This document shows positions 50,735-59,124 of a stretch of 64,000 nucleotides of DNA, one piece after another; position 1 is the stretch's first letter, and each line of letters starts with the position of its first letter. The translations under genes and the position numbers were made by a program. Source of the DNA: CAVVEC01 sp963770485 (GTDB taxonomy: Bacteria > Acidobacteriota > Terriglobia > Terriglobales > Acidobacteriaceae); assembly GCA_963770485.1 (NCBI GenBank), contig CAVYPX010000016.1:868001-932000 (forward strand), in the 5' to 3' direction. The notes beneath the pieces are model-generated. The model had not been told where the DNA came from, made no database searches, and saw only the letters and a program-made list of their open reading frames with translations.

Positions 50735-51418
50735 GTGCCGAAATCAAAAGTGCCGAAATCAAAGGACACAAAGCCACGCTGGCGCATGCACGGCATTACT
50801 GCCGAGCCGGTCGAAGACTATCTCTATTCCATGCTTCCGCCGCGCGATGAAGTTCTTGCGGAGATGGAAGCCGAGGCTGCGAAACGCAAGATTCCCATCG
50901 TTGGCCCGGCGGTTGCCCGCATTCTGCATCAGCTGGCGCTCATGACTCGTGCTAAGACCGTCTTTGAAATGGGCTCGGCGATCGGCTACTCGACCATTTG
51001 GTGGGCGCGAGCTGTCGGTGAAGGTGGCCTCGTGTTCTATACGGACGGCGACCGCAAGAATGCTGACGAGGCCCGCGGATATTTCGAGAGAGCCGGGGTG
51101 GCCTCGCGCATCACGATGAAGATCGGCGACGCGCTGGAGCTGCTGTCTGAACAGAAACAGGAATTCGACATCATCTTCAACGATGTGGACAAAGAGGACT
51201 ATCCCCGCGTCTTCCGCCTGGCGCTGCCGCGTCTGCGCAAGGGCGGCCTTTTCGTAACGGACAATGTTCTGTGGAGCGGCAAGGTCGCCGATCCGAAAAA
51301 CAAAGATACCTCGACCAAAGCCATTCTGGAGTTCAACCGGTTGCTGTACGGCTCGCCAGATTTGTTCACAACGATCTTGCCGATACGGGATGGAGTTGCG
51401 GTGGCGATCAAGAAGTAG
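50735..51418 (+). CDS. O-methyltransferase (class I, methyltransf_3-like)
   Basis: A protein of about 227 residues with AKTVFEMGSAIGYSTIWWAR (SAM motif I), VFYTDGDRKN, ARGYFERAGV, DIIFNDVDKEDYP with metal-binding aspartates, and GLFVTDNVLWSGKVAD, the order of caffeoyl-CoA/catechol-type enzymes. GTG 50735 is preferred because GGAGAGG lies seven bases before; a 50669 start lacks this, and ATG 50786 is possible. Two copies of a 14-bp unit (GTGCCGAAATCAAA) lie at the start of the frame and encode a repeated PKSK. The substrate is not predictable. Confidence 0.85.
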   Translation: MPKSKVPKSKDTKPRWRMHGITAEPVEDYLYSMLPPRDEVLAEMEAEAAKRKIPIVGPAVARILHQLALMTRAKTVFEMGSAIGYSTIWWARAVGEGGLVFYTDGDRKNADEARGYFERAGVASRITMKIGDALELLSEQKQEFDIIFNDVDKEDYPRVFRLALPRLRKGGLFVTDNVLWSGKVADPKNKDTSTKAILEFNRLLYGSPDLFTTILPIRDGVAVAIKK

Positions 51419-51497
51419 CTTCTGCCCATCTATTGATGGTCTGTTTCCGAATGGCACGCCGTGGTCGAGTCGCACGCACACGCAGCGGTGACTCCGT

Positions 51498-52025
51498 TTA
51501 TCCGCGGTCCAGTTGTCGCAGCAACTTGCGACCGCGTGCCTTCATCGCGGCTGTGCCATTCTGCGTGTGTTTTCGCAATAACTGCGCCACCTGATGCACC
51601 AGTTCGGCGTCAGTCGATACCAGATCAGCGAGCGCCTGCATGGCACAGGTCCTGACAATCGAGCTTCGATCTTGCAGATACCGCTGGAACGCGAGAAAGG
51701 CGCGCAAGCGTTCGCTTTTGGTAAGCGGCAGCCGGGGCACCATTTGTGCTAAATGCCAACGCAACTCTTGCTCGGTGGCCGCTTCCAACAAGCGCAACAG
51801 GTCTGTCCTAAAGGGAACCAACAAATCCGGTCTTTCGAGGGAGACTTTCTCCGCCGCATCGGCCGCACGCATCCTCACAAGAGGATCTGGGGCTCCAAGG
51901 CCGCGAATCAGTTCTCCGAACAGTGCCGGGCGCTTCAGGACCAGTGTGGCGACTTGGTTCGATTGCCCTATAGAACGGCGGTCACCTCCCGCCAGGCGGC
52001 GCAAAATGTTCTTTGAGGAAGCCAT
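51498..52025 (-). CDS. HEAT-repeat-like protein
   Basis: A 175-residue all-helical protein. Helix pairs such as LFGELIRGLGAPDPLVRMRA, then ADAAEKVSLE, and DRSSIVRTCAMQALADLV show the P/D-x-V-R signature of HEAT repeats, four or so units. HEAT solenoids bind proteins; no enzymatic function is expected. Cytoplasmic, with no signal peptide. It lies 23 bp after bshB1 on the same strand and could be co-transcribed with it. Confidence 0.7.
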   Translation of the reverse strand: MASSKNILRRLAGGDRRSIGQSNQVATLVLKRPALFGELIRGLGAPDPLVRMRAADAAEKVSLERPDLLVPFRTDLLRLLEAATEQELRWHLAQMVPRLPLTKSERLRAFLAFQRYLQDRSSIVRTCAMQALADLVSTDAELVHQVAQLLRKHTQNGTAAMKARGRKLLRQLDRG

Positions 52026-52048
52026 TGAATATTCCTGCCGCCGAGCGC

Positions 52049-52792
52049 TCAGATCGACTTGACCGGAATCAACGTGAGATCTTCCACCAGCCCCACTTCC
52101 TTCTGCAGAAATGGTTCTGCGTAGGTCACACCGCCCAGCATGCCGTAGAAACGCGCCATGGCTTCGATGCGGGAACGGATTTCGGCGTGAGCCGGGAAGA
52201 GGTCTTTACCCGCCTCCTGATCGCTGAATTGCGACTTGTACGCCATCAGCGATTGGAAGCGGGTTTCAAATTGTTCGGTGATGTCCACGACGAACGTAGG
52301 GCGGATATCGTAGTAGAGCGTGGCGTAGATGATTTTGAAAGGGCGGTGGGGTGGCAGCGGGTCGTCCTTCGGGCCTTGGCTGGTCTGCACAACTTTGGCT
52401 AATCCAGCCACAAAGCAGGCCTCGTATCCCAGCACCGACGCGGTGTAGTGATCCGGATGGCGGCCTTGCCAGTAGGGAAGTATGACGACTCGCGGTCTTT
52501 GCTCCCGAATGACCCGCGCAACCTTCAATCGATTCTCCCACGTGTTTTCGACACGGCCGTCGGGGATGTCCAGCGCCTGCCGCCAGGAAACGCTCAGTAT
52601 TCGGGCGGCTTCCGCGGCTTCCTGGGCGCGGTCTTCTGCCGTGCCTCGCGTTCCCATTTCGCCCTGCGTGAGGTCGAGAATGCCGGTGCGATGTCCGCGT
52701 TGCGCCATCTTGAGCAGCGTGCCACCGCAGGTTTGCTCGACGTCGTCACGGTGAGCGGCGATGGCCAGGATGTCGAGTGGCGGTGTGGACAT
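52049..52792 (-). CDS. bshB1: Bacillithiol biosynthesis-type deacetylase BshB1
   Basis: A 247-residue LmbE/PIG-L family zinc deacetylase, which in bacillithiol synthesis removes acetyl from GlcNAc-malate. Zinc ligands and catalytic residues: ILAIAAHRDDVEQTCGGTL (A-H-x-D-D), then DLTQGEMGTRGT, and PYWQGRHPDHYTAS with the third ligand HPDH. EMGTRGT and the overall length match BshB1 better than MshB. ATG 52792 starts the first strand; the frame extends to 52837 but overlaps DUF190. It is one base after the DUF190 stop, so both are in one transcript with crcB. Confidence 0.88.
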   Translation of the reverse strand: MSTPPLDILAIAAHRDDVEQTCGGTLLKMAQRGHRTGILDLTQGEMGTRGTAEDRAQEAAEAARILSVSWRQALDIPDGRVENTWENRLKVARVIREQRPRVVILPYWQGRHPDHYTASVLGYEACFVAGLAKVVQTSQGPKDDPLPPHRPFKIIYATLYYDIRPTFVVDITEQFETRFQSLMAYKSQFSDQEAGKDLFPAHAEIRSRIEAMARFYGMLGGVTYAEPFLQKEVGLVEDLTLIPVKSI

Positions 52793-52793
52793 G

Positions 52794-53111
52794 TCAGTCC
52801 AGATTTCCCTGCTCCAGCACCACATTCTCCCGAACAATCAGCCGGTGGGCCGCCATCTCTTTCAGCGTTGGCAACACTCGGTTCACGTGCTCGTCCGTAT
52901 CCACGAAGATGATGATCACCGGCAGCTTGCCGCCCGCGTCCACCAGATGACTGGTTTCAACTCGGTGCCGCCCCAGAAATCCGGCCACGGCGTGAATCGC
53001 GGTTGCGGCGTAGACGTTTTCTTTCCGCAGGTAGTTGAGGATCTCCACGTGCAGCGGCCGGTGATGCCACTGGTCGGCTTCGTTCAGATAGATCGTGACT
53101 TGAACTGCCAT
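52794..53111 (-). CDS. DUF190 protein
   Basis: A 105-residue DUF190 protein with VQVTIYLNEADQWHHRPLHV, ILNYLRKENVYAATAIHAVA, GFLGRH and LPVIIIFVDTDEHVNRVLPT. It has a PII-like ferredoxin fold and is very often encoded next to crcB, so a role in regulating fluoride export or sensing ions is inferred. ATG 53111 is preferred over 53123. It sits between crcB and bshB1 in the fluoride-responsive operon. Confidence 0.9.
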   Translation of the reverse strand: MAVQVTIYLNEADQWHHRPLHVEILNYLRKENVYAATAIHAVAGFLGRHRVETSHLVDAGGKLPVIIIFVDTDEHVNRVLPTLKEMAAHRLIVRENVVLEQGNLD

Positions 53112-53230
53112 GTTCAGGGGCATTCTAATTGCAATCCTGTCTTTTCAGAAATGGAAGCCGGAGCTTGGCTTGTCGAGCTTCGCTCGACCGGGCGGACGAG
53201 GGCGTTCGCCCCTACGTGAGCCATGCAGCA

Positions 53231-53605
53231 TTACAGCACCCGGGCCAAAGCCATGCCCGCGAGGGCCCCGCCGAGGCACAGCACATTATTGCTGAGCACG
53301 TTCATGAGCATAAGCAGCCACTGTCCTTGTTCGAAGTAAGCCATGGTTTCAAATGCGTAGCTGGAAAAGGTTGTAAACGATCCACAGAAGCCCACTACGA
53401 TCAGCAGGCGCCAGCGCGGGTCGGCCAGCACGCGTTCCGTCGTCCAGATGACGAAGAAGCCGACCATCAAGCTGCCGACGACATTGATGATCAGCGTGCC
53501 GTAAGGGAAGATTGGCCCCAGTTCTTTCGCCGTAAACCGGCTGATCAAGTAACGGGCGTTGGCGCCGACGATGGCACCAACAGAGATGGTCAATAGCTCT
53601 TCCAC
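53231..53605 (-). CDS. crcB: Fluoride channel CrcB (Fluc)
   Basis: A 124-residue, four-helix inner-membrane protein. The family signature GFCGSFTTFSSYAFE contains the phenylalanine and polar track residues that line the fluoride pore, and the N-terminal GAIVGANARYLISRF and YGTLIINVVGSLMVGFF are conserved. Fluc channels are dual-topology dimers that let fluoride out. A fluoride riboswitch lies directly upstream (53628-53693), so expression rises when fluoride is bound. The DUF190 gene follows. Confidence 0.96.
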   Translation of the reverse strand: MEELLTISVGAIVGANARYLISRFTAKELGPIFPYGTLIINVVGSLMVGFFVIWTTERVLADPRWRLLIVVGFCGSFTTFSSYAFETMAYFEQGQWLLMLMNVLSNNVLCLGGALAGMALARVL

Positions 53606-53627
53606 GATGGAGTTCTCCCAACTGATT

Positions 53628-53693
53628 TGGTAGGAGTCATCAGCCCGATCCTAACACTGCGGACTCAGGCGGTTGTGGCGAACTCCATCGCCG
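53628..53693 (-). promoter_or_regulatory. Fluoride riboswitch (crcB motif)
   Basis: Read on the minus strand, the leader has GGCGATGGAGTTCGCC, ACAACCGCC, a variable stem, then the conserved GCTGATGACTCCTAC, matching the crcB-motif consensus (GGNGAUGG..UUCGCC...AACCGCU...CUGAUGRCUCCUAC) in order and spacing. The TCCTAC 3' end lies about 25 bases before the crcB ATG, a position suited to controlling translation or termination. Fluoride binding should turn on crcB, DUF190 and perhaps bshB1. Confidence 0.9.
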
Positions 53694-53709
53694 TGACAAT
53701 TCTTTTTTA

Positions 53710-53735
53710 CCACAGAAAACACGGGGGACACGGAG
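53710..53735 (+). repeat. Short dispersed repeat, second copy (ACACGGGGGACACGGAG)
   Basis: Matches 45971-45996. It lies between the prenyl synthase 3' end and the fluoride riboswitch. Confidence 0.7.
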
Positions 53736-53775
53736 GAAATAAGACGTTGCAAGCAACTTCTCTACAGCCGCTCAA

Positions 53776-54672
53776 TTATTTCTTCCGTTCCACCAGGAAA
53801 TGCGCCAGCGATTGCAGCGTGTCCGCCCGCGATCCGAAGCTGTCCAGTGATGTTAGGGCGCTCTCGACCAGGGTGTCGGCTTTCTTCAACGACTCGTCTA
53901 TGCCGAACAGGGCCGGATACGTTGTTTTCTCGGCTGCCGTATCTTTGCCTGCTGTCTTACCTAATTGTTCTGAAGTCTGAGTGACATCGAGCACGTCGTC
54001 CACGATCTGAAAAGCCAGGCCGATGGATTTTCCAAACGCTCTCAGCTTTTCGACCGCATCATCGCTGGCGCCCGCATACAGCCCGCCGCTTACGACGCTG
54101 GCTGTGATCAAGGCGGCGGTTTTGGCGTGATGGATAAATTCCAGCACCGTGAGGTCCGGTTTTACATGCTCGGCTTCGAGATCAACCACTTGGCCGCCGA
54201 TCATGCCGTCTACGGTGCCGGTGCCACGAGCGACCTCTTCGACAATGCGCACCCTCGCGTCGGCCGGACACCGTAGCCGGGCCAGCACCTCATAGGCCCG
54301 GGTTTGCAGCGCATCACCTGCCAGGATCGCGATTGCCTCGCCGAAAGCCTTATGGCAAGTTGGGCGGCCGCGGCGCAAGTCATCGTTATCGAGGGCGGGA
54401 AGATCATCATGAATCAGGGAGTAGGTGTGCAGCATCTCCAGCGCGGCGCCTAGTTCTTCGATACCAGTGGGAAGGGAACCAGCGATCTCGTTCCCGGCCA
54501 CCATGCGACCTGACTCCATGCACAGAATGGGCCGCAAGCGCTTGCCTCCGGCAAAAACGCTGTGGCGCATGGCTCGATGAATGGAGGCTGGATGTTGTGT
54601 CGCAGGCGGCAGCAGGCGTTCCAACGCCTGGTCGGTGAGCGCCCGGCCTTCGTCCAGAGTCTGCTTGAGCAT
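53776..54672 (-). CDS. ispA: Short-chain polyprenyl diphosphate synthase (IspA-like)
   Basis: A 298-residue trans-prenyl synthase. The first aspartate-rich motif is in HDDLPALDNDDLRRGRPTCH, the second in FQIVDDVLDVT, with the basic GGKRLRPILC and KTAALI between. The length and the D-D-x-P-A-x-D variation match farnesyl/geranyl diphosphate synthases. These supply C15 or longer chains for quinones and cell-wall carriers. XseB is encoded further upstream on the same strand, as often seen with ispA in bacteria, with a receiver-like gene between. Confidence 0.93.
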   Translation of the reverse strand: MLKQTLDEGRALTDQALERLLPPATQHPASIHRAMRHSVFAGGKRLRPILCMESGRMVAGNEIAGSLPTGIEELGAALEMLHTYSLIHDDLPALDNDDLRRGRPTCHKAFGEAIAILAGDALQTRAYEVLARLRCPADARVRIVEEVARGTGTVDGMIGGQVVDLEAEHVKPDLTVLEFIHHAKTAALITASVVSGGLYAGASDDAVEKLRAFGKSIGLAFQIVDDVLDVTQTSEQLGKTAGKDTAAEKTTYPALFGIDESLKKADTLVESALTSLDSFGSRADTLQSLAHFLVERKK

Positions 54673-54877
54673 GACGGTGAGTATAGCAAGTGCGTGGATG
54701 GTGGCTCATCACCACCGGTTTCGCGGCGTCCTTCGCCAGATCCTGGCACTCTCGGCGGCCACCGATTCTAGAAAAGATCTTGACCGCAGAGGTCGCGATG
54801 CGCGAAGGACGCAGAGAAATGCAAGAAGAAAAGAAGAAGGACGCCTGCAGGCGTCCTCATCTAAGTCACGACAGATT

Positions 54878-55249
54878 TTATGCGGCTGCGGATTGCGATA
54901 CGTTGGCGTTCCCTATCGCTGCCCGGAGAATGCCCCGGGTGTCTGACGAAGGGCAGACGTCGCAAGCGCCAGCATTGAGCGCTGCGGTCCACATCTCTTC
55001 ATCCGCGCAGCGATGCGTACATACGATGCTTGCTCCTGGAAAGTCGCGAGACAGGCGCTCTACATCGGGAATGGAGGCGGTCTCCATGTCCAGAATCGCT
55101 ATGCCGGCACGCTGTTTGGCGATGCTGGCCCGCAGCTCGCCCAGTGAGCGTACTACTTGAACGGAGCCAAAATTGGTGGATAGTGCGGAGACCAAAGACC
55201 GTGCGATCTCCGAATTACTCTGGAGGAGGACTACGTTGCGAGGCTGCAT
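54878..55249 (-). CDS. Degenerate response-regulator receiver-like protein
   Basis: A 123-residue protein with a receiver-like alternation: NVVLLQSNSEIARSLVSAL, AGIAILDMETASIPDVERL, ASIVCTHRCADEEMWTAALN and GACDVCPSSDTRGIL. The position of the phosphoacceptor is D in AILDME, but the acidic pair after the first strand is replaced (LLQSNS), and the expected K in the last loop is not clear. So it may be a pseudo-receiver that does not get phosphorylated. No output domain or histidine kinase is adjacent. It lies between xseB and ispA. Confidence 0.65.
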   Translation of the reverse strand: MQPRNVVLLQSNSEIARSLVSALSTNFGSVQVVRSLGELRASIAKQRAGIAILDMETASIPDVERLSRDFPGASIVCTHRCADEEMWTAALNAGACDVCPSSDTRGILRAAIGNANVSQSAAA

Positions 55250-55366
55250 ACTTCCCTCTTGCTTCTACCGCTGTCCACGGTGACACTGGCCATGTCAGCT
55301 CCCACAGGCGTGAGCGCTAGCACAGACGTTAATACTGATGAGCGGCGAGCGACCGCTCGCGGCGCC

Positions 55367-55618
55367 TTATTTCCTTACGGCCGCCGTCTCGGCGGCCTTT
55401 GCGGCCATCGGCTCAAACGATTCAGCCTGGAGCTTCCCGTTCTGCTTCAGCAGGATTTCCACTTTGCCCTCGGCCTGTTGCAGTTCCTTATGACAGGTAG
55501 AGGAAAGCTGCATTCCCTCCTCGAAAAGCGTCAGAGATTTTTCCAGGGGCACTTCTCCCTTTTCCAGTTCCTGCACAATTTTCTCTAGACGCTGAAGGCA
55601 ATCTTCAAACTCTGCCAC
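55367..55618 (-). CDS. xseB: Exodeoxyribonuclease VII small subunit
   Basis: An 83-residue protein with the XseB signature FEDCLQRLEKIVQELEKGEV, then PLEKSLTLFEEGMQL and the helical SSTCHKELQQAEGKVEILL. The small subunit binds as several copies to XseA to form the ssDNA exonuclease. The C-terminal 20 residues are alanine-rich. xseA is not adjacent. It lies 89 bp downstream of the methionine gene on the same strand and is followed by the receiver-like gene and ispA. Confidence 0.95.
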   Translation of the reverse strand: MAEFEDCLQRLEKIVQELEKGEVPLEKSLTLFEEGMQLSSTCHKELQQAEGKVEILLKQNGKLQAESFEPMAAKAAETAAVRK

Positions 55619-55707
55619 AGGGGTTTAGCTCCTGGAATTTATTTTAGTCCTGCTGGGAGTGAAATGTGTCCAGCAAAATTTGCGATTCATGAAGAATTAA
55701 CAGAAGT

Positions 55708-57567
55708 TTATACCGAAGCGGGACGGGATGTGCCCAAAGCTTCCAGCACGTCCACCGCCGAGGCATAGCGGCCTAAGGGGGCGCTGATCTGGGCACCCTG
55801 CACCATCTCGCGCACGGCGATCAGCATTTCGCGCGCAATAGCGACCCCTTCTTCCCGGGCCGCCTCCGGCGTCTTGGCCCGAGTCATGCGTTCCAGAATG
55901 GAATCGGGGACGGAGACTCGCAATTCGTTCTTCATGAACTCGGCATTGCGGACGCTCACCAGGGGCCAGATCCCGGCTACAACCGGAATCCGGCAGTGCT
56001 CGACCCGGCGCAGGAATTTCTCCAGCAATCCCAGGTCGAATACCGGTTGGGTGACCGCGTATTCTGCTCCTGCTTCCACCTTGAATTCGAACCGCCGGAT
56101 CTCCTCGTCCAGATTTGGGACACCGGGATTGGCGCCCACTCCAATCACGAACGCCGTACCCGCGCCGATGGGGTTGCCTCCAAGATCGAGGCCCCGGTTC
56201 AGGTTATGAACTATATTCACCAGTCCAATCGCGTCCACGTCAAAAACGGCGGTGGCGTCGGGATAGTTGCCCATTTTGGGCGGGTCGCCGGTGATGCAGA
56301 TCAGGTTGCGGATTCCGGTCGCGGCCGCTCCCAGCAGGTCCGACTGGATGCCAAGCACATTGCGATCGCGGCAGGTGTAATGCAGGACCGGCTCAATACC
56401 AACTTCTTGTTGGATCAGCAAGGAGAGGGCCTGATTGCTCATGCGAGCCGACGCGCGCGGACTGTCTGGCACGTTGATCCCATCCACGCCCACCGACTTG
56501 ACGAATCGGGCTCCCTCAAGTTCCTTGCGGATATCTGTCCCTTTGGGTGGGACGATTTCAACCATGGTCAGAAACTCCCCGGCAGCCAGTTTGGCGCCGA
56601 GTCGGGAACGCTGTTCCAGCGGCACGGCCGGGGCTGCAGTTGGTGCCGCCTGGCCCCTAGCCGGAGCCGAGGCCACCTTGGAGCGCGCGTCGCCCGCTCG
56701 CAACGCAGACTTCATTACGCGGATATGGTCCGGAGTGGTACCACAACAGCCGCCGACCAGGCGCACACCCGCAGCCACGAACTTGCGCGCGTAGCTGGCC
56801 ATATATTCCGGCGAGCAAAGATAAATATTGCGTCCTTCGACCGAACGTGGGATGCCGGCGTTCGGTTGCGCCGACAGAGGCAGGGAGGTGGCGGCCCGGA
56901 TACGCTCCATGGCATCGAGCATAGCAACCGGACCCACACTGCAATTGCAGCCAATGACATCTGCTCCCCATTCTTCCAGCCGCGGCGTGAAGGTTTCCGG
57001 AGTCGAACCGTCGAGACAGTTACCATCCTCATCAATGGTGACTTGGGCCACCACCGGGATCTTCGAGTTCACCTCACGGGCGGCGAGCATCGCCTGATGA
57101 AGCTCTTCCAGATAGCCGAAGGTCTCCAGCACGAGTACGTCCACGCCACCTTCAACCAGTGCCGCGATCTGCTCGCGAAAGGCGATGCGGGCTTCCTCGA
57201 ACGACGTTTTGCCTAGCGGCTCAATGCGCACTCCGAGAGGGCCGACCGAGCCAGCCACCCAAACGTCAAAGCTCTTGGCGGCATCGCGTGCCACTCGGGC
57301 CCCGGCAAGGTTAATCTCGTGGACGCGGTCCGCCATGCTGTGCCGCGCCAGCCGGAAGGAATTTCCACCGAAGGTGTTGGTTTCGATGATCTCTGCGCCC
57401 GCCTGCAGGTACTCGTGATGGATGCCGCGGATCAACTCCGCCTGCGACACATTCAGCTCGTCGTAGCAGCGGTTGATGAATATCCCCTTGGCGTAGAGCA
57501 GCGTTCCCATCGCCCCATCGCACAGAACCGGAGACTTCTGCAGCCGCGCTAGTAAGTCGGTGGCCAT
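55708..57567 (-). CDS. Bifunctional homocysteine S-methyltransferase/methylenetetrahydrofolate reductase
   Basis: A 619-residue fusion. Residues 1-300 are the homocysteine methyltransferase (MetH N-domain) with VLCDGAMGTLLYAKG, GIHHEYLQAGAEIIETNTFG, and the zinc cysteines in IGCNCSVGP and VGGCCGTTPDHI. A linker rich in alanine (about 305-345) leads to the MTHFR domain: MVEIVPPKGTDIRKELEGAR, LHYTCRDRNVLGIQSDLLGA and CITGDPPKMGNYPDATAVFD. The fusion makes methyl-THF and may use it or another donor to form methionine. ATG 57567 is the conserved start; the upstream extension contains repeated sequence, not protein. Confidence 0.92.
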   Translation of the reverse strand: MATDLLARLQKSPVLCDGAMGTLLYAKGIFINRCYDELNVSQAELIRGIHHEYLQAGAEIIETNTFGGNSFRLARHSMADRVHEINLAGARVARDAAKSFDVWVAGSVGPLGVRIEPLGKTSFEEARIAFREQIAALVEGGVDVLVLETFGYLEELHQAMLAAREVNSKIPVVAQVTIDEDGNCLDGSTPETFTPRLEEWGADVIGCNCSVGPVAMLDAMERIRAATSLPLSAQPNAGIPRSVEGRNIYLCSPEYMASYARKFVAAGVRLVGGCCGTTPDHIRVMKSALRAGDARSKVASAPARGQAAPTAAPAVPLEQRSRLGAKLAAGEFLTMVEIVPPKGTDIRKELEGARFVKSVGVDGINVPDSPRASARMSNQALSLLIQQEVGIEPVLHYTCRDRNVLGIQSDLLGAAATGIRNLICITGDPPKMGNYPDATAVFDVDAIGLVNIVHNLNRGLDLGGNPIGAGTAFVIGVGANPGVPNLDEEIRRFEFKVEAGAEYAVTQPVFDLGLLEKFLRRVEHCRIPVVAGIWPLVSVRNAEFMKNELRVSVPDSILERMTRAKTPEAAREEGVAIAREMLIAVREMVQGAQISAPLGRYASAVDVLEALGTSRPASV

Positions 57568-57571
57568 GGTA

Positions 57572-57612
57572 TTGAGAATACAGTGTTGACAATATGTCTT
57601 GAGAATACAAGA
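57572..57612 (-). promoter_or_regulatory. Candidate operator: 11-bp direct repeats upstream of the methionine gene
   Basis: TTGAGAATACA occurs at 57572-57582 and 57599-57609 on the plus strand, 27 bp apart; the second copy is also the core of TCTTG-AGAATA-CAAGA (57597-57612). They begin five bases before the start codon of the methyltransferase/MTHFR gene. No SAM-type riboswitch fold was recognised. Confidence 0.5.
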
Positions 57613-57744
57613 TGACTGGTGCTTTTGCATCCGGGCAACGATCCCAGGCCCCCGAGCAACCGGGAGGCAGGCCCGCTTGCCGGCGATCCTTAGGAATTGG
57701 CTCTGCTATAATTCCGTTTTCTTGCATCTAAATCTTTGTCCTTC

Positions 57745-59091
57745 ATGCTCTTCGGAGTCCCAGGTTTGAAGCGAACCTTGATCGGTATGGCTGTCCTTGT
57801 GGCTGCCAGTGCGGCCATTGTTGCCTGCGGAAGCAGTAATTCTTCCAGTAACAAACAGACCCTCAGTGGGCTTAAATTCCGTGTTTTCGTCTCCAACCCC
57901 CTGTTTCCCACCGCGGCGGGCAATCAATCGGTTCTGAACATCGTAGATGCCTCACAGGACGCGCTTTCTATGAGCTACATCAGTTTGCTCCTTACGACGC
58001 CGCAGGCGGGGCTGATGGCGGTCTCTCCAAGCCTGAAGTACACGATGGTTTTCAGCCCTTCGGGCAACGCGATCGCACTGATCGACAACACGACCGAGAG
58101 TACCGCTTTGCAGAGCGATGGCAGCACCTCGGTCCCGCCGATCACCCTGCCCGGGAACACCGAGAGCATGTTTATTGCGAACGACAATGCCACAGGCTAC
58201 GCCGCCGTGCCCACCGCGCCCGTCATTGGGCAGCCTCCCGGCGCTGTGGTCGCCATGAGTTTGTTGACCGGGTCGATCGCGGCCACGATTCCGGTGTCAG
58301 GTGCGCAGTTCATCGTACCCAGCCCCGATGGCAATTACATCCTGGTGTTCGGGGATAATCCCAACTCGGTGACCGTTATCACTACAATCTTGATTGGCAG
58401 CAACCAAGATCCGCGCTCGACCGTGTGCTGCTTCGATCATCCGGTGTGGGGCGTTTTCAATAATGGGGGTCATACGGCGTACATTTTTGATTGCGGCCCG
58501 GAACCGGGATGTGGTGGCACCGCAGCGGGAATCACCATCCTGAACATCGGTTCGCCCACGGCCGGGAGCACAGTTCCGGTGAGCGCCGCCACCTACGGTC
58601 TGCTCAACGGGAATACGCTCTATGTCGCCGGCACGCCCCCGAACACTCCTTGCGGTTCAGGGACCGCAGCCAAGAGCTGCGGCACGTTGAACATCGTCAA
58701 TACAAGTTCCATGACGGTGACAAACTCGAGCCCGATCATCATTACCGACGGGTATCATGATCGCATGCAGCTGAGCCAGGACGGGCAGCTCTTTATCGGC
58801 GCCCATAGCTGCAGCAATGTTAATTCGGGCACCGAAGTTCGGGGCTGTCTTTCCATCTTCAACACCAATACCTCCGGCGTGGTGGTGCCGCCAAGCGAGG
58901 GCGATGTGACAGCGATACAGCCCATCCCCGGTCGCCAAGTGGTGTATGTGATCCAGAACGGCAGTCTTGCTATCTACGACACGACGACCGACAAGCTACA
59001 AGTCAGTCCCAACAATGGCTTGAACAATAGCGGCCAAGTGGATATTGTGGGGCAGCCGTTCGACTTGAAACTGGTGGACCCTCCCCAGTAA
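57745..59091 (+). CDS. Beta-propeller lipoprotein
   Basis: A protein of about 448 residues with a lipoprotein signal: hydrophobic GMAVLVAASAAIVAC with the lipid cysteine followed by a serine/asparagine-rich spacer (GSSNSSSNK). The mature part has blade-like repeats, for example FIVPSPDGNYILVFGDNPNS, PSLKYTMVFSPSGNAIALID and YVIQNGSLAIYDTTTDKL, as in YVTN/NHL-type propellers of acidobacteria. It carries several cysteine pairs (CGPEPGCGGT; CGSGTAAKSCG), probably disulphides in the periplasm or outside. ATG 57745 is chosen; a TTG three codons earlier is possible. Divergent from the methionine gene. Confidence 0.75.
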   Translation: MLFGVPGLKRTLIGMAVLVAASAAIVACGSSNSSSNKQTLSGLKFRVFVSNPLFPTAAGNQSVLNIVDASQDALSMSYISLLLTTPQAGLMAVSPSLKYTMVFSPSGNAIALIDNTTESTALQSDGSTSVPPITLPGNTESMFIANDNATGYAAVPTAPVIGQPPGAVVAMSLLTGSIAATIPVSGAQFIVPSPDGNYILVFGDNPNSVTVITTILIGSNQDPRSTVCCFDHPVWGVFNNGGHTAYIFDCGPEPGCGGTAAGITILNIGSPTAGSTVPVSAATYGLLNGNTLYVAGTPPNTPCGSGTAAKSCGTLNIVNTSSMTVTNSSPIIITDGYHDRMQLSQDGQLFIGAHSCSNVNSGTEVRGCLSIFNTNTSGVVVPPSEGDVTAIQPIPGRQVVYVIQNGSLAIYDTTTDKLQVSPNNGLNNSGQVDIVGQPFDLKLVDPPQ

Positions 59092-59124
59092 GCGGAGGCG
59101 AGTTGCTGGTGCTCTCGTTTCTCC

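Noticed and set aside
55996..57216. 406-residue plus-strand frame opposite the methionine gene
   Set aside because: Antisense shadow of the homocysteine methyltransferase/MTHFR fusion, which has all catalytic motifs.
57568..57735. SAM or SAH riboswitch upstream of the methionine gene
   Set aside because: None of the conserved cores could be found; GC-rich stems there do not match the known order.
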